The notes beneath the pieces are model-generated. The model was not told the DNA's origin. It searched no databases and saw nothing but the letters and a program-made list of their open reading frames with translations. Shown one piece after another: positions 1 to 6,724 of a DNA stretch of 64,000 nt. The stretch spans positions 1,984,001-2,048,000 of the forward strand of contig NZ_JAJOZC010000001.1 in assembly GCF_023701695.1 (NCBI RefSeq). Direction: 5' to 3'. This stretch comes from Streptomyces sp. RKAG290 (GTDB lineage: Bacteria > Actinomycetota > Actinomycetes > Streptomycetales > Streptomycetaceae). Numbering within the stretch: position 1 is the stretch's first letter; each line of letters begins with the position of its first letter. A program made the translations under genes and the position numbers.

Positions 1-189
1 CGGGATGTTGCTCAGGTCGAGCAGCGACAGCGCGGTGTCCGGCGGCAGCTGGCCGGCGAACGGCTGCCAGGCGGCGGGCGCCAGCGCCCCCGGGTGGACG
101 GCGTAGAGCCGGCGGGCCGTCCCGGTGCCCGGGGAGGTCAGCGGTGTCAGTACCGGGCGGCCGGCGGAAGGGTCAGGCCGCTGCGGCAT
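1..189 (-). CDS. Thioesterase-like alpha/beta hydrolase, N-terminal fragment
   Basis: This leftward reading frame opens at an ATG at 189, inside the end of the ACP gene (17-base overlap), and runs off the left edge after about 63 residues. The visible part contains RRLYAVHPGALAPAAW followed by QPFAGQLPPDT and LSLLDL, which resembles the first strand and oxyanion region of type II thioesterases and other acyl-releasing hydrolases of PKS/NRPS clusters. The catalytic serine region lies outside the window. Being translationally coupled to an acyl carrier protein fits a role in releasing or editing an acyl chain held on that carrier. The assignment rests on a short N-terminus only, so another alpha/beta hydrolase or a carrier-linked domain is possible. 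Confidence 0.5.
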   Translation of the reverse strand, partial: MPQRPDPSAGRPVLTPLTSPGTGTARRLYAVHPGALAPAAWQPFAGQLPPDTALSLLDLSNIP

Positions 190-439
190 GGCGGGCGTTC
201 TCCTCGGCTATGTGCTCGGACAGTGCGGCGATGGTCGGGTGGTACCAGAGCGCCGTGGCCTCGAGTTCGAAGCCGAGCCACTTCTCCAGCTCGCCCGCGA
301 GAATCAGTGCCTCGGTGGAGTCGAGGTCGAACTCGTCGAAGTAGCGCTCCACGTCGACCAGGTCCTTCTCGACCCCCAGTCGGACGGCGAGCTTCTCGAC
401 CAGCCAGGCCTGTGCTTCCAGAGCAGTGACACGCTGCAT
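173..439 (-). CDS. Acyl carrier protein
   Basis: An 88-residue acidic free-standing carrier protein, the usual length for the family. The phosphopantetheine attachment site is Ser41 in FDLDSTEALIL, with the expected acidic helix II after it, GELEKWLGFELEATALWYHPTI, and a final helix ending in Ala-rich sequence. The carrier would hold an acyl or aminoacyl chain as a thioester in the cytoplasm. It sits between the FAD oxidoreductase (15-base gap upstream) and the thioesterase-like gene (overlap downstream) in one leftward operon, so it probably serves this cluster and not primary fatty acid synthesis. The loaded chain cannot be told from the sequence. Confidence 0.9.
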   Translation of the reverse strand: MQRVTALEAQAWLVEKLAVRLGVEKDLVDVERYFDEFDLDSTEALILAGELEKWLGFELEATALWYHPTIAALSEHIAEENARHAAAA

Positions 440-454
440 GGGAGTTCCCTCACT

Positions 455-1747
455 TCACTTCTTGATGTCGCGGGCGATGGACTCGGCGGCCTTGAGCCCC
501 GAGACGTATCCGGCTTCGTGCGAGCCGATCAGGTCGTGGCCGATCTTCGGGGAGTGGAAGTACGATCCGGCGAGCTTGACCCGGCCCGTGTCGTTGACCG
601 CGTAGATGGTGCGCTGCATGGTGCGCACGTCGAGGTCGATGATCGGGTGGGTGAAGGGCAGCTCGCGGATGACCGACTCCTCGCGGGGGACGATCGGGGA
701 GTCGAGCGTGACGAAGTAGTCCTTCTCGGCGGTGAAGCCCTGAAGGGAGTTCATGTAGTACGCGACCCAGGTGCGCGGGGTGCCGTCGACGGTCTTGAGC
801 CCGTAGTTCCAGCTCTGCCAGCGGGAGCGGTCCGGCGGCATGCTGGAGGGGTCGGTGTGCAGCACCGCCTTGGTGGAGCTGTAGCGGACCTTGCCGAGGA
901 TGTCGGCCTGGAGCGGGGTGGGGTGCTCCAGCAGCGCCAGTGTCTGGTCGGCGTGCGAGGCGATCACCGCGTAGTCGTAGCGCTCCTCGCCGTCGGCGGT
1001 GGTGACGACGACACCAGGGTTGTCGCCGTCCTCCTCGCGGACCCGGGTGACGGGGCTGGAGGTGCGCACCGTGCCGTTGAGGGCACCGACGACGCGGCGC
1101 ACGTACTCGATGCTGCCGCCGGAGACGGTCTTCCAGGCGACCGAGCGGCCACCGAGGCCGCCGGGGTCGTGGGACATGAAGAAGGCGATGACGGTGGTGG
1201 CCGGCATCTCCCAGATCAGTTCGGCCGGCACCGACCAGACGGCGGTGGCGAGCAGCACGACGTAGCCGTACTTGAAGGCGTCGGAGTAGCCGCCCCGCTC
1301 CAGGTACTCGCCGAGTGCCATGTCGGTGCGCTTGCGCAGGAAGTCGCGCGGCGCCTCGCGGTGGAAGCGCTCGGCGTCCCGCCACAGGGGCATGAAGTCG
1401 GCCGGGTAGCGCTGGGCGATCTCCTCCTCGGAGAGCTCGAACTCGGCCGTGCCGTAGTCGAGCCCGCGGTCGAGGTCGAAGAAGTCGAAGCCGCCCGTGT
1501 GGTCCAGCGCGGTCGCCCCCACCTCCTGGAAGAAGGAGGTCAGCTGCGGGTAGGTACGGGAGTTGAAGACGACGAAGGCGGTGTCGATCCCGATGGTCCT
1601 GCCGTCCTCCTCGACCTCGACGGTCAGGGCGTGCCCGCCGGGCCGGTTCTCCTTCTCGTACACGGTGACATCGACATCGTCCGGCAGATGGTAGGCGGCG
1701 GAAAGGCCGGATATACCGGCTCCGATCACGGCGACACGAGTTGTCAT
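455..1747 (-). CDS. FAD-dependent oxidoreductase (COG2907 / amine-oxidase fold)
   Basis: A 430-residue flavoprotein starting at MTTRVAVIGAG; the dinucleotide-binding GAGISGL motif is at residues 8-14 and ENRPGGHA follows at the second FAD contact. The C-terminus has GSYFHSPKIGHDLIGSHEAG, the closing FAD-binding segment of this family. I chose ATG 1747 because the FAD motif then lies at its normal place; an in-frame upstream extension lacks family character. COG2907 proteins often lie beside fatty-acyl modifying enzymes, and here the gene leads an operon with an acyl carrier protein. A plausible role is desaturation or oxidation of a carrier-bound or lipid substrate, but substrate and reaction are not shown by the sequence. 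Confidence 0.8.
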   Translation of the reverse strand: MTTRVAVIGAGISGLSAAYHLPDDVDVTVYEKENRPGGHALTVEVEEDGRTIGIDTAFVVFNSRTYPQLTSFFQEVGATALDHTGGFDFFDLDRGLDYGTAEFELSEEEIAQRYPADFMPLWRDAERFHREAPRDFLRKRTDMALGEYLERGGYSDAFKYGYVVLLATAVWSVPAELIWEMPATTVIAFFMSHDPGGLGGRSVAWKTVSGGSIEYVRRVVGALNGTVRTSSPVTRVREEDGDNPGVVVTTADGEERYDYAVIASHADQTLALLEHPTPLQADILGKVRYSSTKAVLHTDPSSMPPDRSRWQSWNYGLKTVDGTPRTWVAYYMNSLQGFTAEKDYFVTLDSPIVPREESVIRELPFTHPIIDLDVRTMQRTIYAVNDTGRVKLAGSYFHSPKIGHDLIGSHEAGYVSGLKAAESIARDIKK

Positions 1748-1943
1748 GAAGGGTGGCCCCTCGGTTCGGGCAGATCTCCGGAAAAGGAAAGGAGTCGCGA
1801 TGGGCGACGGCAGTCGGAGCGTGGAGGGCGGGCCCTCCACAAGCGTTAAGTCGTAGGTGCATCACTCCGGTTGAGCCGGCGGGCTGCGACGTGCAAGGAA
1901 AGTAATTCGGTGCGCGGCGGAGGGTCAAACACCGTATCGTCGA

Positions 1944-1965
1944 GTATTCGCACCCCATCGAATAC
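1944..1965. promoter_or_regulatory. Inverted repeat GTATTCG-N8-CGAATAC (candidate operator)
   Basis: Perfect 7-base arms around an 8-base spacer in the divergent promoter region. The left arm is part of GAGTATTCG (1942-1950), and the same nine bases recur at 4132-4140 upstream of the short peptide gene, so one regulator could act at both places. Function is inferred from symmetry and position only. Confidence 0.4.
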
Positions 1966-1984
1966 GCCGATGGCATCCGGATCA

Positions 1985-2013
1985 GGTGTCCGGATCGACG
2001 GGTACCGGACACC
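1985..2013. promoter_or_regulatory. Inverted repeat GGTGTCCGG-N11-CCGGACACC (candidate operator)
   Basis: Perfect 9-base arms with an 11-base spacer, about 145 bases before the rightward start at 2158 and about 240 bases from the leftward start at 1747. The symmetry suits a dimeric regulator. It could also form a hairpin in RNA, but it has no T tract. Confidence 0.4.
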
Positions 2014-2157
2014 GGGGGCACGAACAGGCCAACCGCGCCACTCCGGAGTGGTTGTGCACCAGCTGCATGTCCGGATGAGGGCCGCGCGTGTCTCATGTGG
2101 GTAGCGGGTAATCCCTGCTGTGATCACGAGCTCCATGCCGAAGAGGAGATATCCCCC

Positions 2158-2565
2158 ATGCCCACCATTCCCTGGATGCCCGGGGCCGCTGCCACCGAGT
2201 CCCCCGACTCCGGCGAGGCCGTGGTCATGGCATCGAAGCTGCAAGTGAAGTCGCTGCTCAGCGTGCCCCGGTTCTTCCTGTTGTCCCTGGTGGTGTGGAA
2301 GCAGGTGCGTTCGGCGCCCGGCACCATCGGCGCCTCGCTGCGCGCCGAGCCGTTCAAGAAGACGTTCTGGACGCTGTCCGCCTGGCGGGACCAGGAGGCG
2401 CTGGACACCTTCTCCCGCAGCAACCCGCACGCGAAGATCGTCGCGAGGCTGCGGCCGGTGATGGACCACTCGGTCTTCCTCTTCTACGGCGCCGAGCGCA
2501 GCGAGCTCCCCGTCTCCTGGGACGACGCCACGCGCCGCCTGGCCGAGAAGGAGGGCAAGAAATGA
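2158..2565 (+). CDS. Dimeric alpha-beta barrel (monooxygenase-like / DUF3291-like) protein
   Basis: A 135-residue protein with start ATG 2158 behind GAGGAGA. Residues about 25-120 contain LLSVPRFFLLSLVVWKQV, FWTLSAWRDQEALDTF and HSVFLFYGAE. The FWTLSAW...ALDTF segment is typical of antibiotic-biosynthesis-monooxygenase-like and spheroidene-monooxygenase-like ferredoxin-fold proteins that bind an aromatic or polyene substrate. No cofactor motif is visible, and several relatives act without a cofactor or as non-enzymatic binders. Its last codons overlap the start of the exporter gene (ATGA), so the two are co-translated and probably belong to one product pathway. The fold assignment is moderate and the reaction is unknown. 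Confidence 0.6.
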   Translation: MPTIPWMPGAAATESPDSGEAVVMASKLQVKSLLSVPRFFLLSLVVWKQVRSAPGTIGASLRAEPFKKTFWTLSAWRDQEALDTFSRSNPHAKIVARLRPVMDHSVFLFYGAERSELPVSWDDATRRLAEKEGKK

Positions 2566-4103
2566 GCGCGGAGACGGAGACGACGGCCGCCGCCGCACCC
2601 GCGAAGCCGGTCATCGCGCACGGCAAGCTGATCCTGACGGCCGCGTGCCTCGGTCTGTTCATGTCGTTCATCGAGGTGACGTCGGCGATCTCGACGCTGC
2701 GTGCGCTCCAGGTCGACATGAACATCGCCCCGGCGGACCTGAGCTGGGTGTCCAGCACGTACACCCTGGTCGTGGCGGCGTGCGTGCTGTCGGGCGGCGC
2801 GCTGGGTGAACGCTACGGTCGGCGCCGGGTGTTCGTCATCGGCGTGGTCACGCTCGCGGCCGGCTCACTGATCGTGGCGACGGCCGGCGTCTTCCCGCAG
2901 GTGCTGGTGGGCCGCGCGGTCAGCGGGATCGGCGGCGCCCTGGTGCTGCCCACCTCGCTGGCCATCATCACCACCACGTTCTTCGTGGACCTGCCGCGCA
3001 TGCTGCGCTACATCACGGTGTGGGTGTCGGTCTCCGGCATCGGTCTGGCCGTCGGCCCGCTGCTCGGCGGGGCGTTGCTGGACGCCTTCGACTGGCAGGC
3101 GGTCTACCTGGTCAACACCCCGGTCGCGGTGGTCACGGTGGCGGTGACGCTGTACGCGGTCGCCGAGTCCAAGGTGCCGGACCGGCCGCTCGACCTGCGC
3201 GGCCAGTTCCTCTCGGTGCTGGGCCTGGGGACGCTGGTGTACGGGATCGCGACGGGCGGCCGGGCCGGCTACGACGACCCGGTCGTGCTGATCTCGCTGC
3301 TGGTCGCCGCCGTCTCGCTGGTCGCACTGGTGCGGGTGGAACGCCAGGTGGCCGTGCCGATGCTCGACGTGCGGATGATGGGCTCGATCCGGGTGTCGGC
3401 GACGCTCCTGGTCGCGGCGTCCGCGCTGTTCGCGTTCGTCGGTGTGGTCTTCCTGGAGGTGCTCTTCCTGCAGCGCGTCCAGAACGTCAGCGCGCTGAGC
3501 ACCGGGGTGCGGCTGCTGCCGGCGATGGTCTTCTTCGTGCTGTCGACGCTGGTGGCGCAGAAGGTCTCCGGGAAGATCGGTCCGGGCCGGCTGCTGGCCG
3601 CCGGTTCACTGATCACGGCGGTCGCGGCAGTGCTGCTGGTCCGTCAGGAGCCGGACAGCGCCTACACGGTCACCGCCCTGGGGCTGGCGCTGGTGGGCCT
3701 GGGCAGCGGGTTCGTGGTCGCACCGTCGACCGCGGCCGCTTTCGCGGTCGTCCAGCCCGCCCAGATGGGCTCCGCGTCGAACGCCGTCACCGCGTTCCGG
3801 CAGGTGGGTTCGGTGCTGGCGACGGCGGTGCTGGGTGCCGTGCTGGCGGTCCGCTTCGTCGGGGCGCTGCCACGGACGCTGGCGGACGCCCATGTCCCGC
3901 CGCAGATCGCCTCGGCCGTCGTGGACGTGGCCCGCAGCGGGAGCAGCGGCAGCGGCCGTCCCTCGCCGCCCGGGGTGACCGATGCCATCGCCGAGTCCTT
4001 CACCGTCGGCATTCACACCGGCCTGTGGGTGGTGGCCGGCGTCTCGTTCGCCGCCGCCGTCATGGCCGGAGCATTCCTCGCCCGCAAGAATCCGTCCGCC
4101 TGA
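2562..4103 (+). CDS. MFS exporter, DHA2 (14-TM, EmrB/QacA-like) family
   Basis: A 513-residue membrane protein with about fourteen hydrophobic helices. It carries the major-facilitator loop motif GGALGERYGRRRVF between helices 2 and 3 and the antiporter-type motif GLAVGPLLGGALLD in helix 5, which place it with proton-driven drug exporters. The start ATG overlaps the preceding stop. In this context it probably exports the cluster product or gives self-resistance. The C-terminal loop before the last helix is rich in Ser/Gly. No frameshift is seen. The transported compound is not known. Confidence 0.88.
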   Translation: MSAETETTAAAAPAKPVIAHGKLILTAACLGLFMSFIEVTSAISTLRALQVDMNIAPADLSWVSSTYTLVVAACVLSGGALGERYGRRRVFVIGVVTLAAGSLIVATAGVFPQVLVGRAVSGIGGALVLPTSLAIITTTFFVDLPRMLRYITVWVSVSGIGLAVGPLLGGALLDAFDWQAVYLVNTPVAVVTVAVTLYAVAESKVPDRPLDLRGQFLSVLGLGTLVYGIATGGRAGYDDPVVLISLLVAAVSLVALVRVERQVAVPMLDVRMMGSIRVSATLLVAASALFAFVGVVFLEVLFLQRVQNVSALSTGVRLLPAMVFFVLSTLVAQKVSGKIGPGRLLAAGSLITAVAAVLLVRQEPDSAYTVTALGLALVGLGSGFVVAPSTAAAFAVVQPAQMGSASNAVTAFRQVGSVLATAVLGAVLAVRFVGALPRTLADAHVPPQIASAVVDVARSGSSGSGRPSPPGVTDAIAESFTVGIHTGLWVVAGVSFAAAVMAGAFLARKNPSA

Positions 4104-4131
4104 ACCAGCGATTCCGCCGAATCGTCAATCA

Positions 4132-4140
4132 GAGTATTCG
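4132..4140 (+). promoter_or_regulatory. GAGTATTCG motif upstream of the peptide gene
   Basis: The nine bases repeat those of the dyad arm at 1942-1950, and lie about 120 bases before the peptide start. Both copies are preceded by ATCGTC a few bases upstream. In GC-rich DNA a shared AT-containing 9-mer at two promoters of one cluster suggests a common regulator or a shared promoter element. This copy lacks the matching right arm. Confidence 0.3.
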
Positions 4141-4257
4141 ATGACGGTCAGGAATCCCCGGGAAAGCCTTTACGGCCATCCGCCAGGACTGGTTTCATTT
4201 TACTTACCGCGAACAACCGGTCGCGGAAAATGAATAGTTCGAGAGGGGGTGAAGGAA

Positions 4258-4314
4258 ATGGACATCGTCATCATCGAGGACACCGAGGTCGTGGCTCACC
4301 ACCCGAGCCTCTGA
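4258..4314 (+). CDS. Putative RiPP precursor peptide, 18 residues
   Basis: A very small gene reading MDIVIIEDTEVVAHHPSL, with ATG at 4258 behind the purine-rich GAGAGGGGGTGAAGGA. A GTG at 4249 in the same frame would add three residues (MKE). It is followed at once by a stop, an A-rich run and two strong hairpins, then by a SagB-type dehydrogenase, two Cupin_4 oxygenases and an exporter. A peptide gene, a partial terminator and then modifying enzymes is the usual order in ribosomal peptide clusters. The acidic first half could be leader, and VVAHHPSL, with two adjacent histidines, core. It has no Cys and only one Ser and one Thr, so lanthionine or azole chemistry is unlikely. An attenuator leader peptide is the main alternative. 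Confidence 0.6.
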   Translation: MDIVIIEDTEVVAHHPSL

Positions 4315-4323
4315 AATAAAAAA

Positions 4324-4351
4324 GGTCCCCTACGGTGAACTCCAGGGGACC
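4324..4351 (+). terminator. Hairpin after the peptide gene
   Basis: GGTCCCCT and AGGGGACC form an 8-base perfect stem with a 12-base loop, ten bases after the peptide stop. An A-rich run (AAATAAAAAA) precedes it, so on the reverse strand it looks like a classical intrinsic terminator, while on the forward strand the T tract is missing. In the forward direction it may be a partial terminator or an RNA-stabilising end that keeps the peptide message more abundant than the enzyme message. Confidence 0.6.
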
Positions 4352-4363
4352 GGAACAAAACAT

Positions 4364-4398
4364 TCCGGCTGCGAGACGGGCAATGTCTCGCAGCCGGA
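4364..4398 (+). terminator. Second strong hairpin between peptide and dehydrogenase
   Basis: CCGGCTGCGAGAC pairs perfectly with GTCTCGCAGCCGG over a 7-base loop (13 pairs, plus one closing T-A pair). It lies 50 bases after the peptide stop and about 60 bases before the SagB-like start. There is no T tract, as is common for Streptomyces hairpin terminators. With the first hairpin it makes a double structure that could attenuate read-through or protect the 3' end. Confidence 0.6.
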
Positions 4399-4460
4399 TG
4401 CCGTTCCGCCACCTTCCACCGTACTCCCAGACCCTCCCGACGCACAGGAGAGGAACACCG

Positions 4461-5558
4461 ATGAAGCTCCGCCGCCGGGAGCATCTGGTCTGCAGCTGGC
4501 ATCCGGACGGACTGCGCCTGGGCATCCCCGGGCAGCGGCGCTGGATACAGATGACTCCGGACCTGCTCGACCTGCTCCAGAAGGCCGACGAGGGAACGGA
4601 GTCCGGGGACCTGGTCGCCCCCTACCCCGCCGAGGAGCACCCCCGGGTGCGCAAGGCCGTGGAGACCCTGACCGGACTCGGCATCCTCGTCCCGTACGAG
4701 GACGACTCCGGCATCCCCCCGCTGTGGGAACGCTGGGGCGCGGTCACCGAGCGCTTCCACGACGAGGCCCGCAACGCCAACTACCTGGTGGACTCCCCGG
4801 AACGCGCGGAACTCGTCGACGCGATCACGTCCGGGAGCGAGTCCCCCGCCCTCTTCAAGGAGTACCCGGAGCGTCCCGCGGTGATGCTCCCGCGCCGGCC
4901 GCTGCCGCTGACCTCCTCCGTCGAGGACGTGTTCGCCACCCGCCGTACCCACCGGCTGTTCACGGGCGAGTCCGTCTCGCTGGACCAGCTCGGCACGCTC
5001 CTCTTCCACAGCTTCGCCCCGCACCGCTTCATCCACGGCGCCCAGTTCGGCGCCCAGCAGTGCCGGGTCAGCGCGTCGGCGGGCGGACGTCACGAGGTCG
5101 AGGCGTACGTGGTGGCCTACGACGTCGAGGGAGTCGCCCCCGGCCTGTACCACTACTCCCCCGCCCGGCACGCCCTGGAGCTGCTCTCCGAGGACGCGCC
5201 GCGGGAGCGGATCGCCGAGCTCACCTACCACCAGGAAGCCTCCTACTCCGGGGCGTTCACCGTGTTCACCACGGCGGTCGCCAACCGGCTGGCGTGGAAG
5301 TACCGCCACCCCCGCGCCTACCGGCTGTGGATGTACGACGCCGGCCACTACGGCCAGACATTCGCCCTGACCGCCACGGCGCTCGGACTCGGCCCCTTCC
5401 AGACGGTCGCCTTCCCCGACGACGAGGTGGAGCGGTTCCTCGGGGTCGACCCCGAGGAGGAGTTCGCCGTCTATCTGCTCGCCGCGGGCATCCCTTCCGC
5501 ACCGGGGCCGCTGGTGCCCTCGGACTTCGCCTTCCCGCCGCCGTCGGAGGTGCGCTGA
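4461..5558 (+). CDS. SagB/ThcOx-type FMN-dependent dehydrogenase
   Basis: A 365-residue nitroreductase-fold protein, ATG 4461 behind AGGAGAGG. Residues about 1-100 form a winged-helix-like segment (LLDLLQKADEG...VRKAVETLTGLGILV), like the peptide-clamp part of ThcOx. The flavin domain follows: RRTHR at 161-165 for the FMN phosphate, SAGGRHEVEAYV at 206-217, and DAGHYGQTFALTATALGLG at 293-311. In characterised RiPP systems such enzymes oxidise azolines made by a YcaO partner, but no YcaO gene is visible and the adjacent peptide has no Cys. Here it may instead dehydrogenate a residue or oxidise a side chain hydroxylated by the two downstream oxygenases. Its stop overlaps the next start (TGATG). 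Confidence 0.85.
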   Translation: MKLRRREHLVCSWHPDGLRLGIPGQRRWIQMTPDLLDLLQKADEGTESGDLVAPYPAEEHPRVRKAVETLTGLGILVPYEDDSGIPPLWERWGAVTERFHDEARNANYLVDSPERAELVDAITSGSESPALFKEYPERPAVMLPRRPLPLTSSVEDVFATRRTHRLFTGESVSLDQLGTLLFHSFAPHRFIHGAQFGAQQCRVSASAGGRHEVEAYVVAYDVEGVAPGLYHYSPARHALELLSEDAPRERIAELTYHQEASYSGAFTVFTTAVANRLAWKYRHPRAYRLWMYDAGHYGQTFALTATALGLGPFQTVAFPDDEVERFLGVDPEEEFAVYLLAAGIPSAPGPLVPSDFAFPPPSEVR

Positions 5559-6688
5559 TGTCCCCCACCGGACTGGTCTCCCTGGTGGGCGACGAGCAGA
5601 CGTTCCTGAGCGAGCACTGGACACACACCCCGCTGCTGCACCGGGCGGCCTCCGCCGACGCGTTCGCCCCCGTGCTGACGATGGCGGGCTTCGCGGACGT
5701 GCTGACCACCGGGGTCCTGCGCCTGCCGCACCTGCGGCTCGTGCGCGAGGGCCAGCAGATCGCGGAGGGCACGTACACCTCGGTCCGCAAGGTCGGACAC
5801 GGCACGGTGACCGACGCGATCGACCCGGCCAAGGTGCTCAGCCACTTCAGCATCGGCTCCACCCTCGTCCTGGACGCGGTCGAGCTGCTCGTCCCGGCCG
5901 TCCGCACCCTGTGCGACGCCCTCGCCGCGTCCCTGGACTGCCCGGTGGACGCCGTCGCCTTCCTCACCCCGCCCGCCGCCAAGGGCCTGGCACCCCACAT
6001 CGACGACGAGGACGTCTTCGTCCTGCAGCTGTCCGGCACCAAGCAGTGGACGGTCCATGAGCAGCTGCGCCCCGTCCCGCTGAAGCCCCGCGCCCTGACC
6101 GAGGCGCAGCTGGGTCCGGTCGCCCTCACCACGGTGCTGGCCCCCGGTGACGTCATGTACGTGCCGCGCGGCACCCCGCACCACGCGGCCTCGGCGGGCA
6201 GCCACTCCCTGCATCTGTCGCTGGCCGCCCGGCGCCCCACCCTGGACGCGCGCGTGTCGGACGCCCTGCGGGACGCCCTGCTGGAGGCGGGGCCCGACAC
6301 CGATCTCGACAGCCTCACCCCGGCCGCCGAGACTCAGGCGCTGGTGCGCGCCCGCGCGGTGGACGCCCTGGACCGGCTCCGTACCGCCGCCGCTCCCGGT
6401 ACGGCCGAGGAGGGCGACGGCCTGCGGACGGTACTGACCGGCATGGCGGCCCTCGCCACGTCCGGCTCCCGCTACAGCGCCACCGGCGACGTGCGGCTGT
6501 CCGACGAGGCGGACGGCCAGGTGCTGGCCGACTTCGGCCGCTTCCGGGCCAGGCTGCCCGCGGTCTCCCGGCCCGCACTGGAGCGCCTGGCCGCGGGGGA
6601 CGCCGTCCGCCCGGAGGACTTCTTCCCGGGCTCCACCGGACCGGTCGGTCAGCTCCTGGTCCGCGGCGCCATCCGCCTCACCACCTGA
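5558..6688 (+). CDS. Cupin_4 / JmjC-like Fe(II)/2-oxoglutarate oxygenase, copy 1
   Basis: A 376-residue protein of the Cupin_4 (ribosomal oxygenase, YcfD/MINA53/NO66-like) family. The iron triad is visible: H147 and D149 in LAPHIDDEDVFVLQLSG, and H208 in GDVMYVPRGTPHHAAS. KQW at 162-164 lies where the co-substrate-binding residues are expected. The C-terminal third is helical (dimerisation and winged-helix region). Characterised relatives hydroxylate arginine or histidine in ribosomal proteins. With a small peptide gene carrying two adjacent His upstream, histidine hydroxylation is a testable guess. It is translationally coupled to the dehydrogenase. The second copy downstream is only distantly similar. 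Confidence 0.82.
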   Translation: MSPTGLVSLVGDEQTFLSEHWTHTPLLHRAASADAFAPVLTMAGFADVLTTGVLRLPHLRLVREGQQIAEGTYTSVRKVGHGTVTDAIDPAKVLSHFSIGSTLVLDAVELLVPAVRTLCDALAASLDCPVDAVAFLTPPAAKGLAPHIDDEDVFVLQLSGTKQWTVHEQLRPVPLKPRALTEAQLGPVALTTVLAPGDVMYVPRGTPHHAASAGSHSLHLSLAARRPTLDARVSDALRDALLEAGPDTDLDSLTPAAETQALVRARAVDALDRLRTAAAPGTAEEGDGLRTVLTGMAALATSGSRYSATGDVRLSDEADGQVLADFGRFRARLPAVSRPALERLAAGDAVRPEDFFPGSTGPVGQLLVRGAIRLTT

Positions 6689-6724
6689 CGACCCGACCAT
6701 CCGACGCCCCGAAGGGAGCACCCC

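Larger units (their letters stand above)
1748..2157. promoter_or_regulatory. Divergent intergenic region with three dyad repeats
   Basis: This 410-base gene-free stretch separates the leftward FAD/ACP operon from the rightward barrel-protein/exporter genes and must hold promoters for both. It contains GTATTCG-N8-CGAATAC (1944-1965), GGTGTCCGG-N11-CCGGACACC (1985-2013) and the palindrome ACTCCGGAGT near 2040. TCCGGATC is also directly repeated just before the second dyad. No regulator gene is visible nearby, so the binding protein would be encoded elsewhere, possibly beyond the left edge. The rightward gene has a good ribosome site, GAGGAGA, at 2142-2148. Confidence 0.6.

Noticed and set aside
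125..1849. 574-codon forward frame opposite the FAD oxidoreductase
   Set aside because: It is a mirror of a well-supported flavoprotein gene and has biased, featureless composition.
4141..4233. 30-codon frame (MTVRNPRESLYGH...) with a TTA codon, upstream of the peptide gene
   Set aside because: It has no convincing ribosome site, and its composition looks like leader DNA. It could be a second small peptide, but nothing else supports it.
4258..4398. Peptide gene plus hairpins as a classical amino-acid attenuator
   Set aside because: Attenuator leaders carry runs of codons for the regulated amino acid. Only two His codons occur here, and the downstream genes are not biosynthetic genes for an amino acid. 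I keep it only as an alternative.
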